DNA of 64,000 nt from Pyxidicoccus parkwaysis (lineage in GTDB: Bacteria; Myxococcota; Myxococcia; Myxococcales; Myxococcaceae), in NCBI RefSeq assembly GCF_017301735.1, contig NZ_CP071090.1, positions 8,422,001 to 8,486,000 on the forward strand. The letters are read 5' to 3'. Both the position numbers and the translations under genes were made by a program. The notes beneath the pieces are model-generated. The model was not told where the DNA came from and searched no databases. It saw only the letters and a list, made by a program, of their open reading frames with translations. Every line of letters starts with the position of its first letter. Position 1 is the first letter of the stretch. Positions 7,801 through 18,749 of this stretch are shown piece by piece.

Positions 7801-9084
7801 CACCTGGTGGGCAGCCACGCGCAGACGGGCGCCTTCCCGCCGTACGCGCCGGTGGCGCTCACGGACCGGGACACCGGCGGCACGCAGTGGACGGTGAAGT
7901 GGCACGAGCCCACCGCCGTCTTCAAGCAGGCGCCCCAGTCCGACGTGGGCCGCCTGTCCACCGGCCTCTACGACTACAGCGAGCTGGGCGGCGCGCGCAG
8001 CCTGTCCATGGGCCGGCTGCGCCAGGGCATGGAGCCCGTCTACGCCGTCTTCGTCGCGTCCAGCAGCTCGGGCGCCTACGGCTCGCCGGCCAAGGGCCTG
8101 CAGGTCTTCGCCATCGACGTCGCCAACGGCCAGAAGCTCTGGCAGTGGGAGCAGCCGTATACCCAGACGTGGGTGGACAACACCGCGCCCATCGCCCCCA
8201 CGGTGCTCTCGGACACCGGCGGCGCGGCCCGCGTGTACGTGGGTGACATGGAGGGCCGCGTCTGGGAGCTGGACGGCGCCACCGGCATGAATGTCAACGT
8301 CGTGCGGCAGGGGCCCTCGTGCTCGGACACGTCGCCGTGCAAGTACTCCGCGCTGGACACCGGCTCCACCGACACCGAGCGCCGCCCCATCACCACCAAC
8401 ATCGCCGTGGCGCAGCTGCCGGCCAATGTGACGGCCGGCACCGCGTTCGCGGACTTCCCGGGTGAGCAGCTCGCGCTGGTGGGCACCGGCGGCGTCCCGT
8501 GGGTGACGGACGCCATGGACGGCCAGCTGCACGTGGCGATGCTGGGGGCCAACCGGCGGCTGCCGCCGGGCGTGGACGGCACGCTGCTCAACGGCACGCC
8601 GGTGACGGCGAGCGCCGCGCGCAACCTGGCGCTGATGCAGGGCATGCTGCAGGAGCCCACGCCCTTCCCGCTGACGTACGCGGGGCCGCGCCACCTCTAC
8701 GGCGGCATCACCGTGGTGGGCCGCACCGCGTACTTCAGCGTGGCCAACGGCGCGGTGAATGACTTGATGGCGCTCGGTGCCCTCACGGCCGGCGCCACCT
8801 ACAGCGTGGACCTGGGCAACACGGCGACGACGGCCTCCAGCGCGGCGGTGACGCTGCCGGGCGTGACGCTGGCCAACTACGGCGGCATCGCCGTGTACCA
8901 CCGCGCCAACGGCGGAGCGTCCACCGACTACGTGGTGGGGCTCGGGGTGAGCCGCATCTCCAACACCGTCATCAACAACGCCAGCGGCAACGGCCCGTCG
9001 AGCCCCACCAACGACTTGCGCGTCAACGGCCGCAACGACTGGGTCTTCCGGCTGCTGAACTGGAGCCAGAGGTTCTTCGAATGA
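4843..9084 (+). CDS. pilY1: PilY1-type type IV pilus tip adhesin
   Basis: A 1413-residue secreted protein with a Sec signal peptide (RRTLLALALLSALPASA, cleavage near residue 27). The N-terminal half is a divergent, Cys- and Asn-rich adhesin region. The C-terminal half has the repeated strand patterns of the PilY1 beta-propeller, for example FADFTGTGRREWRTVLVANV, LFALDVTNP and VYVGDMEGRVWELD. Acidic Asn/Asp stretches such as DDTNGSDSNG could bind calcium. PilY1 sits at the pilus tip with minor pilins and primes assembly and adhesion. The stop overlaps the next start by four bases, so it leads a pilY1-pilV-pilW-pilX operon. Start ATG 4843 has an upstream ACGGAG. The variable N-terminal half shows no domain I can name. 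Myxococcus genomes carry several such clusters; which one this matches is not known. Confidence 0.93.
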   Translation: MHSTPPLSGFRRTLLALALLSALPASATDIVTFSRGSLIIPENATFQQGCGSLSAYGLVWRILQSNQAGGPNAASPITVYLAINDQKASPNRCVPTNRHTPPSPTGDAKWNDGCDFTITNATEQPVVMVNYGVAFPGSGIYPYGNVDNFTTGSGDARPWFNSTTLNNTISTPRFSTVRYSGGAFIIAAEDAQRAIDFIRSGTGPLSPQKFRTSCGCGTFTNNSGCHYVRMHQATIEFTAPIARRINRTPPKIALLDLDETVDDSRPGGGASYVKGGMLDDYLRNAGLDFPGAGGCPENTTSGCTLNGGNPGLIYDSLHANKDLISTSAFPHGLLNAVDPSTHKPRYKVFWAPHWELGDSNYSEYAPNGDGATTQRENLLNNIAYFADQRGNGVFAECASVNSYETTKRPDNSPVLSSRFQGASGFTRNPLGNPGDDWSGRNCTDPDYLAQSLGSRGECMIYPNPGDPFSQVGNFRFDNVAGHTENYTATYKAGVRRLAVSWYQFQNGELYDKPSDVVKTSGRGADFFSFNQKDNDPEKATIVYLAGHDFKESVAGTRIVLNTLLNLGSEPLGSERALAAPVAFDDTNGSDSNGTRALVFAATYDAVSGYPPGVDTYDPIQGSHWVFPYFPGHLRAHSLIGGTALSSGESALEDATLWDADAMLPLPRERNLFTYFGGQVTVDPNLGTGRRAPRGVMQVGWKPQKVAGTAINNSYGAAPNPNCVDELKLGKATARDGSFVFDFVKGSDGVCDLQQAMQYSPQLAGADFGVTMEPINKAALAADFNKVAQLLQRVRGFCFATSTRVDGTGTPVLEPSDSQCNNMDADNRAHLGGFANSTPTVVPPSPDIPDNGAPRPTVIYAAGLDGQLHAFYVSGGSGYTGPANTPATLNPSADAAFSTDYATRFQQGNLPPAGTELWSFLPATQLPWLRSNNARVDSAPIARDVFADFTGTGRREWRTVLVANVGKQGRDLFALDVTNPLKPSLLWHLVGSHAQTGAFPPYAPVALTDRDTGGTQWTVKWHEPTAVFKQAPQSDVGRLSTGLYDYSELGGARSLSMGRLRQGMEPVYAVFVASSSSGAYGSPAKGLQVFAIDVANGQKLWQWEQPYTQTWVDNTAPIAPTVLSDTGGAARVYVGDMEGRVWELDGATGMNVNVVRQGPSCSDTSPCKYSALDTGSTDTERRPITTNIAVAQLPANVTAGTAFADFPGEQLALVGTGGVPWVTDAMDGQLHVAMLGANRRLPPGVDGTLLNGTPVTASAARNLALMQGMLQEPTPFPLTYAGPRHLYGGITVVGRTAYFSVANGAVNDLMALGALTAGATYSVDLGNTATTASSAAVTLPGVTLANYGGIAVYHRANGGASTDYVVGLGVSRISNTVINNASGNGPSSPTNDLRVNGRNDWVFRLLNWSQRFFE

Positions 9085-9677
9085 GCACGCCCGCGTCCCA
9101 CGCGAGCCGCCGCGGTGCGCGCGGCTCCAGCATCCTCGAGGTCCTCATCGCCATGGCGGTGCTGGCCATGGCCGCCACCGGCGCGGTGGCGGGCATGCTG
9201 TCCGCCTCACGCAACGTGCGCGACGGGCAGCTCTACCAGGGCAAGCGTCTGTTGGCCGAGGCCCGCACGCAGCGGCTGTGGCTGGCGGACAAGGCGGCGC
9301 TGGTGCGCAACGCGGTGGCCTACCCCGCCATGAAGCCGGAGAAGATTCCGGTGGGCACCGCGCCGTGGACGGTGGACAACACGCCCGCCGTGGTCGGTGA
9401 CCCGGGCTCCGGCGCGTACTTCGAGCTGGACGCCACCGGCACGCTGAAGCCCGCCACCGGAATCGCCCCCGGCACGGCGTGCAACGACACCGCGGTGCCC
9501 AACGGCACGTACTGCCGCGAGGTGCTCGTCACCCAGGGGCTCAAGGGGGGCGTCCTGCCGGCGCCCGGCTCGGTGCTGCCTCCGGGCGCGTCGGCCGTCA
9601 CGGTGTGGACGCGGGTGTGGCGCAAGGGCGAGGACGCCTCGTCCGCCGTGGTGCACAGCGAGGTCTTCGTCCAATGA
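9081..9677 (+). CDS. pilV: PilV-like minor pilin (prepilin)
   Basis: A 198-residue prepilin. After a short basic leader the processing site is ARG|SSILEVLIAMAVLAM, with Gly15 before the cut and Glu at position 5 of the mature protein, as required for assembly. The hydrophobic helix runs about residues 16-38 and continues into a globular domain with a probable disulfide pair (GTACND and GTYCRE). Minor pilins of this group form the priming complex under PilY1. The four-base overlaps with both neighbours argue for coupled translation. The assignment to V rather than another minor pilin rests on gene order and the ILEVLIAM pattern. Confidence 0.85.
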   Translation: MSTPASHASRRGARGSSILEVLIAMAVLAMAATGAVAGMLSASRNVRDGQLYQGKRLLAEARTQRLWLADKAALVRNAVAYPAMKPEKIPVGTAPWTVDNTPAVVGDPGSGAYFELDATGTLKPATGIAPGTACNDTAVPNGTYCREVLVTQGLKGGVLPAPGSVLPPGASAVTVWTRVWRKGEDASSAVVHSEVFVQ

Positions 9678-10795
9678 GCATGAGTCCCTTCCGGCGCAGG
9701 GCCGCCTCCCGGCGCGGCATGACGCTGCTGGAAACGATGATTGTCGTGGTGCTGGCGGCCATCGTCATCGCCGCCGCCACGGCGCTGCTGCTCGCGGGCG
9801 GCCGCGTGGTGCACAACACCGAGCACACGGCGGACAGCCACGACAACTCCCGCATCGCCGCGGAGAGCATCATGAACCTGGTGCGGCAGGCCGGCGCGGG
9901 CGCGCCCGGCGGCCTGTGGGTCGTCCGGGGCGGAACGCCCGTGCGCACCAACCCCATCTTCGGGCGCGACGGCACCACTGGCGCGGGCACCACCGGCAAC
10001 ATCGCCAACCCGGACGGCAGCGATGACTTGTGGCTGGTGCTACCGGACCCCAACTACATGGGCGAGCCCTGCTCGCTCACGCCCGGCGGCCAGCCCTCGG
10101 GCGCCGCGGTGCCGGTGACGAAGGCGGGCACGGGCGCGCTGAACGTCAACTGCGTGGCCAGCCTACGTCCGGGCGCGCTCCACGTGGCCAGCAACATGAC
10201 CACCGCCGCGCTCCTCTCCAACGTCCAGGTGGTGCCGGAGAACCCGAGCAACCCGGGCCAGGTGCTCTACGACGAGCAGGGCGTGTCCGGCTTCTCCGAC
10301 GCGCCCGAGAAGGGCGGCTTCCAGAGCGGTGACTGGGTGTACCCGGTGCGGCTGGTGCACTTCTACCTCGCCATCAATCCGACGACGGGGCGCAACGCGC
10401 TGTACCGCGCGGAAGGGCGCGTGGCGCAGGACGCGCTGGGCCGTCCCTACTCGGATGACGGGGCCACGCCGCCGCTGCTGGTGCAGGACTACGTGGAGGA
10501 CTTCCAGGTGTCCTTCGGCTTCGACACCAAGAACCTGGCCGACCCGGACCAGTACACCTGGAGCCATGGCCTGGCCCCCGAGTTCGCCGCCGGCCTGCGC
10601 AGCGTGCGCGTCAGCGTGGTGGCCACCGGCAGCAACCCCCGCCGCGACAGCCAGAGCGTGGCCGTGCTGTCCGCCGACAAGCCCATGGACGTGGAGAACC
10701 ACACCCAGCCGCCGGCCGTGGTCGCCGACGGCTTCTTCCGCAGCCTCTACACGCGCCGCGTGGAGCTGCCCAACCTGGCCGCCGCCAGCCTGTGA
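9674..10795 (+). CDS. pilW: PilW-like minor pilin (prepilin)
   Basis: A 373-residue prepilin, long as usual for PilW. The processing site is RRG|MTLLETMIVVVLAAIVI with Glu at mature position 5. The helix is followed by SHDNSRIAAESIMNLVRQAG, a helix typical of PilW, then a large beta-rich domain. The ATG at 9674 overlaps the previous stop and sits 14 residues before the cleavage Gly, the same leader length as in the two flanking pilins. It is part of the tip complex with PilY1, PilV and PilX. Confidence 0.87.
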   Translation: MSMSPFRRRAASRRGMTLLETMIVVVLAAIVIAAATALLLAGGRVVHNTEHTADSHDNSRIAAESIMNLVRQAGAGAPGGLWVVRGGTPVRTNPIFGRDGTTGAGTTGNIANPDGSDDLWLVLPDPNYMGEPCSLTPGGQPSGAAVPVTKAGTGALNVNCVASLRPGALHVASNMTTAALLSNVQVVPENPSNPGQVLYDEQGVSGFSDAPEKGGFQSGDWVYPVRLVHFYLAINPTTGRNALYRAEGRVAQDALGRPYSDDGATPPLLVQDYVEDFQVSFGFDTKNLADPDQYTWSHGLAPEFAAGLRSVRVSVVATGSNPRRDSQSVAVLSADKPMDVENHTQPPAVVADGFFRSLYTRRVELPNLAAASL

Positions 10796-11406
10796 GCCCC
10801 GCCATGCGTCCTTCCACCTCCCGCCATGCCCGCGGCTCCACGATGCTCATGGTCATCATCCTGGTGACGGTGCTGATGGGGCTCGTCGCCGGCATCCTGC
10901 TGTACGCCGGCAAGGAGCGCGTGCGCGCCGTGTCCGCGGGCCGCAACGGCCAGCGCCAGAGCTGCGCGGAGAGCGGCCTCCAGCTCGCGCGCAGCTACTT
11001 CGGGCGCAACTTCCAGAACTGGAACACGTACCTCGCCGCGCCGGCCACGTATGACCCGGTGAAGTCCTCGTACAACGCGAACCCGGCCAACCCGCGCAAC
11101 CCCGCGCTCCAGACGGCGCACCCGGAGCTGTTCGCGGACCTGGACGACGACGGCAAGCTCGACGTGTACCTCTACATCCGCGACAACGACGACGAGCTCT
11201 ACCCGCTGCCCGCCGAGCACAACCGCGACAACGACCACAACGTGGTGGTGGGCGCCATCTGCATCTCCGAGACGCTGACGCCGCGCGCGGCCGACAACGC
11301 CATGGCCGCGCCGCTGCTCGCGAACGAGGGGCTGCTCAGCTACAACGGAGAGAACGCCAACTGCCTCACGTCCAACGGAGGCAACGGCACGGGTAACTGC
11401 AACTGA
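10792..11406 (+). CDS. pilX: PilX-like minor pilin lacking Glu5, with a calcium-loop motif
   Basis: A 204-residue prepilin. The start is GTG 10792, overlapping the PilW stop; ATG 10804 is an alternative. The leader ends ARG|STMLMVIILVTVLMG, so mature position 5 is Met, not the usual Glu. That is seen in tip-most pilins of the GspK/PilX type. The globular part contains DLDDDGKLD (residues 116-124), an EF-hand-like acidic loop, and several cysteines. With PilV, PilW and PilY1 it would cap the pilus. It is the last gene of the operon. Confidence 0.83.
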   Translation: MSPAMRPSTSRHARGSTMLMVIILVTVLMGLVAGILLYAGKERVRAVSAGRNGQRQSCAESGLQLARSYFGRNFQNWNTYLAAPATYDPVKSSYNANPANPRNPALQTAHPELFADLDDDGKLDVYLYIRDNDDELYPLPAEHNRDNDHNVVVGAICISETLTPRAADNAMAAPLLANEGLLSYNGENANCLTSNGGNGTGNCN

Positions 11407-11440
11407 GTGGCGGGAGTCCTCTCCCGCCGGGGAGGCCCTG

Positions 11441-11863
11441 ATGCCCACCGTCGAAGATGCCCTGGCCCTCGCGGTGCAAGCGCACCGTGGCCAGAAGGAC
11501 AAGGCCGGCCAGACGTACATCCTCCACCCGCTGCGGGTGATGATGCGGCTGGAGACGGACGCCGAGCGCACCGTGGCCCTCCTCCACGACGTGGTGGAGG
11601 ACACGCCGTGGACGCTGGAGAAGCTGCGCGCGGAGGGCTACCCGGAGGAGGTGCTCTCCGCGCTGGACGCCCTCACCCGCCGCGACGGCGAGACGTACGA
11701 GGCCTTCATCGAGCGGGTGCGCCCGCACGCGCTGGCCCGGCGGGTGAAGCTGGCGGACCTGGAGGACAACATGGACGTGCGCCGCCTCGCCGCGGTGACG
11801 CCGAAGGACGCCGAGCGCCTCGCGCGCTACCGCGCCGCCTGGGCCCGCCTGCGCGAGCCCTGA
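11441..11863 (+). CDS. HD-domain hydrolase, small alarmone hydrolase-like
   Basis: A 140-residue single-domain HD protein resembling the hydrolase part of RelA/SpoT and the stand-alone Mesh1-type enzymes. Metal ligands are visible as AHRGQ near residue 15, ILHPLRV near 28, and LLHDVVEDT near 50; DLEDNMD supplies the late Asp. Such proteins remove pyrophosphate from (p)ppGpp or related nucleotides; substrate choice is not proven. No synthetase domain is present. It begins 34 bases after pilX, so it may be read from the pilus operon, though the function is unrelated. GGGGAGG upstream gives a good ribosome site. Confidence 0.8.
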   Translation: MPTVEDALALAVQAHRGQKDKAGQTYILHPLRVMMRLETDAERTVALLHDVVEDTPWTLEKLRAEGYPEEVLSALDALTRRDGETYEAFIERVRPHALARRVKLADLEDNMDVRRLAAVTPKDAERLARYRAAWARLREP

Positions 11864-11871
11864 AAACACCA

Positions 11872-11911
11872 CGGCCCGGAAGGGCGCCCTCTCAGGCAAC
11901 CCACCGGGCCG
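11872..11911. terminator. hairpin terminator between convergent genes
   Basis: CGGCCCGG (11872-11879) pairs with CCGGGCCG (11904-11911). A perfect inner palindrome AGGGCGCCCT (11881-11890) lies in the loop. It sits between the convergent HD hydrolase and aconitase genes and could end both. Confidence 0.6.
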
Positions 11912-11937
11912 CGTTGCTACCGGTGACTCAACGCCGC

Positions 11938-14673
<2,736 letters not shown>

Positions 14674-14831
14674 GTGCGTTGCCGTCCTTCCGTGCGCGGG
14701 ATGCGCCGACTTGTAGGCCCGCCTTTGACGCGTTGCAAAGGGTTCCTGCGTGGTCATCCAGGGCCGGACGGTTGGGGCTGGAAGGGTCCAGTCCCACTCA
14801 TCGGAACCATGCGTCCTGCTGGGGGTGGCCC

Positions 14832-16091
14832 TCAGAGCACCTTGCGGAAGGCGAACAGCACGCGCTCCAGCACCTTCTGCCAGAAGGGCCGGCGGCGGAA
14901 GCCCGCCAGCGTCACCTCGCGGCAGTTGCCGCAGTCGGCGCGGAAGGACTCCTCGAGCTGCCGGCCCAGGCGCGGGTCGGCGAAGACGGCATTCACCTCG
15001 TGGTTGAAGGCCAGGCTGAGGCGCTCCAGGTTGAACGAGCCGATGGTGCCCCACACGCCGTCCACCACGGCCGTCTTCGCGTGCAGCACGCCGCGCTGCC
15101 ACTCGAAGATGCGGATGCCGGCGCCCAGCAGCTTCTCGTAGAAGGCCCGGGTGGCGAACTCCAGGAAGGGGTGGTCGCTGCGGGCGTTGAGCAGGAGGTG
15201 CACCTCCACGCCCCGCGCGGCCGCGTCGCGCAGCGCGGCCACCATGCGCCGGTCCGGAATGAAGTACGCGGCGGCGATGAGCACGCTCTGGCGCGCCCGT
15301 TGAATCGCGTGCAGGTACGCCCGGTGGATGCTGCGCCGGCTGGACAGCACCGCCAGGCCCACCTGCCCGCGCGGAGGCGGGCGGCGCTGGAAGTGGCGCA
15401 GCCGTGCCGTCAGCCGGTGGAAGCGGTCCTGGAACATCATCCGCCACGTGGCCAGGAAGCGGCGCTCCAACTCGTGCACCGCCGGGCCTTCGATTCGCAG
15501 CACGTCGTCCCGCCACGCCGAGCCCTGCCCCTCCGGGGCCCAGTGGGCGGAGATGTTGACCCCTCCCGTGAAGGCGACCTCCCCGTCCACCACCAGAATC
15601 TTCCGGTGGTCCCTGCGCAGGAGGTGGCGCAGCCCCCGGGACAGGCTGAAGGGCTTGAAGGCGCGGATGTCCACGCCGCGGGCGCGCAGTTGCTCGAAGA
15701 AGCTGCGGCGGCTCGTCCACGAGCCCACCGCGTCGTAGAGCACCTTCACGTGCACGCCGCGCTCGGCGGCCTCCGCCAGCGCCTGGCCGAACAGCTCACC
15801 GACGGCGTCGGTGATGAACATGTACGTCTCCAGGCGGATGTAGCGGCGCGCGCGGCGGATGGCCTCCAGCATGGCCGGGTAGGCCTCCACGCCGTCGCGC
15901 AACAGCTGGCAGGCATTGCCCCGCAGCACGGCGTGGCCGCGCGGCAGGTAGTACCGCGACAGCAGGAGCCCGGAGACATTGGGGCTCCACACGGGCGGGT
16001 GCGAGGGCACCACGCCCCGGGAGCGCACCAGCCCCGTCGTGCTGTCGCTCGAAACACCAGACTGCTCGCTCATCACCTCCGGGTCGCGCAT
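14832..16091 (-). CDS. phospholipase D-type cardiolipin synthase
   Basis: About 419 residues with two HKD motifs. The first lies in DHRKILVVDGEVAFTGG, the second in LHAKTAVVDGVWGTIGS, each followed by the Gly-Gly or Gly-Ser pair. This is the ClsB/ClsC-like family without the N-terminal transmembrane pair of ClsA, joining phosphatidyl groups to make cardiolipin at the inner membrane. Other PLD-type reactions cannot be excluded. The start is uncertain: GTG 16097, ATG 16091 and ATG 16073 are all in frame and none has well-spaced ribosome pairing. Conserved sequence begins near VVPSHPPVW. The C-terminus is basic and hydrophobic (RVLFAFRKVL). Confidence 0.87.
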   Translation of the reverse strand: MRDPEVMSEQSGVSSDSTTGLVRSRGVVPSHPPVWSPNVSGLLLSRYYLPRGHAVLRGNACQLLRDGVEAYPAMLEAIRRARRYIRLETYMFITDAVGELFGQALAEAAERGVHVKVLYDAVGSWTSRRSFFEQLRARGVDIRAFKPFSLSRGLRHLLRRDHRKILVVDGEVAFTGGVNISAHWAPEGQGSAWRDDVLRIEGPAVHELERRFLATWRMMFQDRFHRLTARLRHFQRRPPPRGQVGLAVLSSRRSIHRAYLHAIQRARQSVLIAAAYFIPDRRMVAALRDAAARGVEVHLLLNARSDHPFLEFATRAFYEKLLGAGIRIFEWQRGVLHAKTAVVDGVWGTIGSFNLERLSLAFNHEVNAVFADPRLGRQLEESFRADCGNCREVTLAGFRRRPFWQKVLERVLFAFRKVL

Positions 16092-16178
16092 GGCCACCCA
16101 ACGGTGAGGATGCCCTCGCGGCCCGGCAACCCGAGGCCCTGACGCCTGCCCGCATGGCGGGCGGCACCGTCCGAAAGG

Positions 16179-17813
16179 CTACAGCCCGTACTCGGCGCGC
16201 TTGTTCTCCGCGCGCGTGGCGCAGGGCTGGTCGTACTCGGGGAAGTACTCCTTCACGTGGTCCAGCGTGGCGGAGGCGGCCTTGTAGTTGCCCTGGTTGT
16301 AGTAGCCCTCCACCTCCAGCAGCAGCTTGGCGCAGGTGCGGTCCAGTTCCTGCTGCGCTTCCTTCATGCGCTCGCGGGCCTCGAAGTAGAGGTCCGGCTT
16401 GGGCTCCGGGTGGGCCTCCAGCATGAGCCACGCCTCGCGGAAGGCCTTCCACGCCTCGTAGCGGTTGCGGGCGCCGATATCCACCGTGTCGAAGTTCTTG
16501 CGGCCGCGCTTGTAGGACTCGGTGGCCTTGCGCGCGAGCTCCTCGGGCAGCAGGTCCGGCAGCAGCGCGCGCTCCACCCACACGTTCCAGATGACCCAGG
16601 GCTCCTCGCCCGGCGGGTTCTTCGTGTTGTCGAAGATGATGCGGTTGGGCTCGCCCTTCTTGAGGTTGCTGGCGGGAATCATCAGCTCCAGCGGACGGTC
16701 CTGGCTGGCCAGCGTGTCGGGCGGCACCTTGCCCACGTCCACGCCGTTGACGCTCACCACCACCTCGTCCTTGGAGATGCCCTGCGCCTGGTAGTGGAGG
16801 ATGACCACCGCCTTGGTGGCGGCGGTGTACTCCCAGGTGAAGACCTTCATGTCCGGGCGCTCCCACGTCACGCCCGGCCCCAGGCCGAAGGAGTCGCGGA
16901 TGGGCTGGCTGCCGAGGAGCACCGGCTCCTCGCCCTTGTGCTGCGCGCCGTCCCCCTCGCTGAGCACCAGCCAGTAGAGGAGGCCGAAGAAGCCGAGCAC
17001 CACCACACCGGCGCCGCCGATGATGCCGCTGCGCACGGCGGAGCTGGCGTCCGCCCAGAAGAGCTTGGCGCTGGCGACGACGCCGGGCGACTCGCGGCGG
17101 ATGCGGGCGCGGTCCGCCGCGGACAGGCCACCGCCCGCGGGCTGCGGACCCGACGCGCGGGCGCGCACCGGAGCGGCCGAGGGGGCCGGACGACGTGGAG
17201 CGGGCGGCTCCGCCGGGGCCGCGCGCTCAATGGCGGCAGCGGCGGCCTTGGGGCCGGAGGCCCGCGACGGGCCCGACTGCGTCGAGACGGCGGGACGCGA
17301 GCCGGACTGGCCCGCGGAGACGGGCCGCAGCGAGCGCAGGTTGTGACGGGTGGCGCCCTGGCGAATCTCCTCCAGCTCCTCCTCGTTCGCGCCATCCGGC
17401 GCCAGCGCCATGCCCTTGTTGCGCTGCCGTTTCACCGCGTCCACGGACACGATGCGGGTGCTGTTGGCGGGCTCCTCCGCGCCGGCGGGAATCTCCTCCT
17501 CACCGGTGGAGGCCTCCTCCGCCGTCATCATCGCGAAGATGAAGGTGACGGGGCCCAGCGTGAGCTTGTCGCCATCCCCCAGGGCCTGCGTCGTCACCGG
17601 TGAGCCGTTGACGAGCGTGCCGTTGGCGCTGCCCTGGTCCTCGACGGCGTAGGCCTCGCCGTCGAGGAAGATGCGGCAGTGCTTGCGGGACACGCCCGGG
17701 TCGAACAACGCGACATCACAGTCGGTCGAACGGCCGATGAGAACGGAGTCCTGGTCGAAGACGAACTCCTTGCCGGCTTCTCTACCCTCGGAGATCGTCA
17801 GCTGGAAAGGCAT
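16179..17813 (-). CDS. membrane-anchored FHA-domain protein
   Basis: 544 residues. An N-terminal FHA domain, which binds phosphothreonine, has the canonical residues GRS (27-29), SRKH (42-45) and NGT (64-66). It is followed by a disordered Pro/Ala/Arg-rich linker (about 150-240), one transmembrane helix (about 262-284, GAGVVVLGFFGLLYWLVL), and an external part of some 260 residues. That part ends in helical TPR-like segments (CAKLLLEVEGYYNQGNYKAASATL). The protein would sense phosphorylated partners in the cytoplasm and interact outside the inner membrane. Its partner kinase is not in the window. It precedes the cardiolipin synthase on the same strand. Confidence 0.85.
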   Translation of the reverse strand: MPFQLTISEGREAGKEFVFDQDSVLIGRSTDCDVALFDPGVSRKHCRIFLDGEAYAVEDQGSANGTLVNGSPVTTQALGDGDKLTLGPVTFIFAMMTAEEASTGEEEIPAGAEEPANSTRIVSVDAVKRQRNKGMALAPDGANEEELEEIRQGATRHNLRSLRPVSAGQSGSRPAVSTQSGPSRASGPKAAAAAIERAAPAEPPAPRRPAPSAAPVRARASGPQPAGGGLSAADRARIRRESPGVVASAKLFWADASSAVRSGIIGGAGVVVLGFFGLLYWLVLSEGDGAQHKGEEPVLLGSQPIRDSFGLGPGVTWERPDMKVFTWEYTAATKAVVILHYQAQGISKDEVVVSVNGVDVGKVPPDTLASQDRPLELMIPASNLKKGEPNRIIFDNTKNPPGEEPWVIWNVWVERALLPDLLPEELARKATESYKRGRKNFDTVDIGARNRYEAWKAFREAWLMLEAHPEPKPDLYFEARERMKEAQQELDRTCAKLLLEVEGYYNQGNYKAASATLDHVKEYFPEYDQPCATRAENKRAEYGL

Positions 17814-17822
17814 GGGGGGCTA

Positions 17823-18749
17823 CTATCCTACCGAGGCGCGCGCCGCACGGGCAACGGCGGCGCGCGCGCTCGCCGGTTCCACCACCTGGGCCTCGCCGCC
17901 GAAGGACAGCACCCACTGGGTGAGCCAGCGCTCGCTGTCGCCAGCCACCACCACCTCCACGCCTCCGTCCGCGAGCGGGCGGGCGTCCCGGCCGAAGCGC
18001 TCCTTCACGTACGGTGCGGCCACCGGAGAGAAGCGCACGCGCACGGACGTCTCGGTGCGGCTGCGCGCCGGGTTGGGCACGTCCGCCCGCGCGTCCGGTG
18101 GGGGCAGGAAGGCGGTGTCGGTGACGGTGATGTCCTCCATGCGGTCCAGCCGGAACAGGCGAGCGTCCTGGCGCATGTGGTCGAAGCCCTGGAGGTACCA
18201 CTGGCCGCGGTGGCTGAGCAGCTCGTACGGCCGCACCCGGCGTGACTCGGGCGCGCGGCCCGGCGTGGCGTAGGCGAACGTCACCTCCAGCCGCTCGATG
18301 ATGGCGCGGGTGAGCGGCCCCAGCGCCTGGGGCGCGTCCGCGGAGGCGTCAATCTTCCGGTACATCTCCCGGTAGCGCTCGCGCGTGGAGGGCGGCAGCA
18401 CGCGCTCCAGCTTCTGGAGGGCGCTCTGCAGCGCGTCGCCAGCGGCCGGGCGCAACAGCTCCGCCGCGGCGGCCAGGGCCGCGGCCTCGCCCGGCGTCAG
18501 GCGGGGCGGCGCGAAGAGGCGCTGGTCCAGGTCCACGTAGACGCGGTCATTGTCCACGTAGATGTCGATGTAATCGTCCGGGTTGAAGGGCGGCCGGCCC
18601 ACGCAGGTGAGCAGGTCCAGCTCCTCCAGCAAATCCTCCCGGCTGATGTTGAGCGCCTTGGCGAGCGCCTCCACCGTGACGCCGGGGTGCTTGGACACGT
18701 AGGGGACGAGGAACAGCAGGCGGCGAAGCCTCTCGTGGACGTTGCTCAT
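17823..18749 (-). CDS. WYL-domain transcriptional regulator (PafC-like)
   Basis: 308 residues: an N-terminal winged helix (RLRRLLFLVPYVSKHPGVTVEALAKALNIS), a middle helical part, then a WYL domain with GQWYLQGFDHMRQDARLFRLDRM, and a WCX-type C-terminal extension. The WYL domain is thought to bind a ligand such as single-stranded nucleic acid. It overlaps the upstream WYL gene by four bases. Tandem WYL pairs of this form are related to PafB/PafC, which in actinobacteria drive a DNA-damage response; the myxobacterial role is inferred only. Expressed with, and possibly forming a dimer with, its neighbour. Confidence 0.85.
   Translation of the reverse strand: MSNVHERLRRLLFLVPYVSKHPGVTVEALAKALNISREDLLEELDLLTCVGRPPFNPDDYIDIYVDNDRVYVDLDQRLFAPPRLTPGEAAALAAAAELLRPAAGDALQSALQKLERVLPPSTRERYREMYRKIDASADAPQALGPLTRAIIERLEVTFAYATPGRAPESRRVRPYELLSHRGQWYLQGFDHMRQDARLFRLDRMEDITVTDTAFLPPPDARADVPNPARSRTETSVRVRFSPVAAPYVKERFGRDARPLADGGVEVVVAGDSERWLTQWVLSFGGEAQVVEPASARAAVARAARASVG

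Noticed and set aside
4738..8901. Very long open frame antisense to pilY1
   Set aside because: It translates to Arg/His/Gly-rich sequence with no domain. It arises from GC-biased codons of pilY1 on the other strand.
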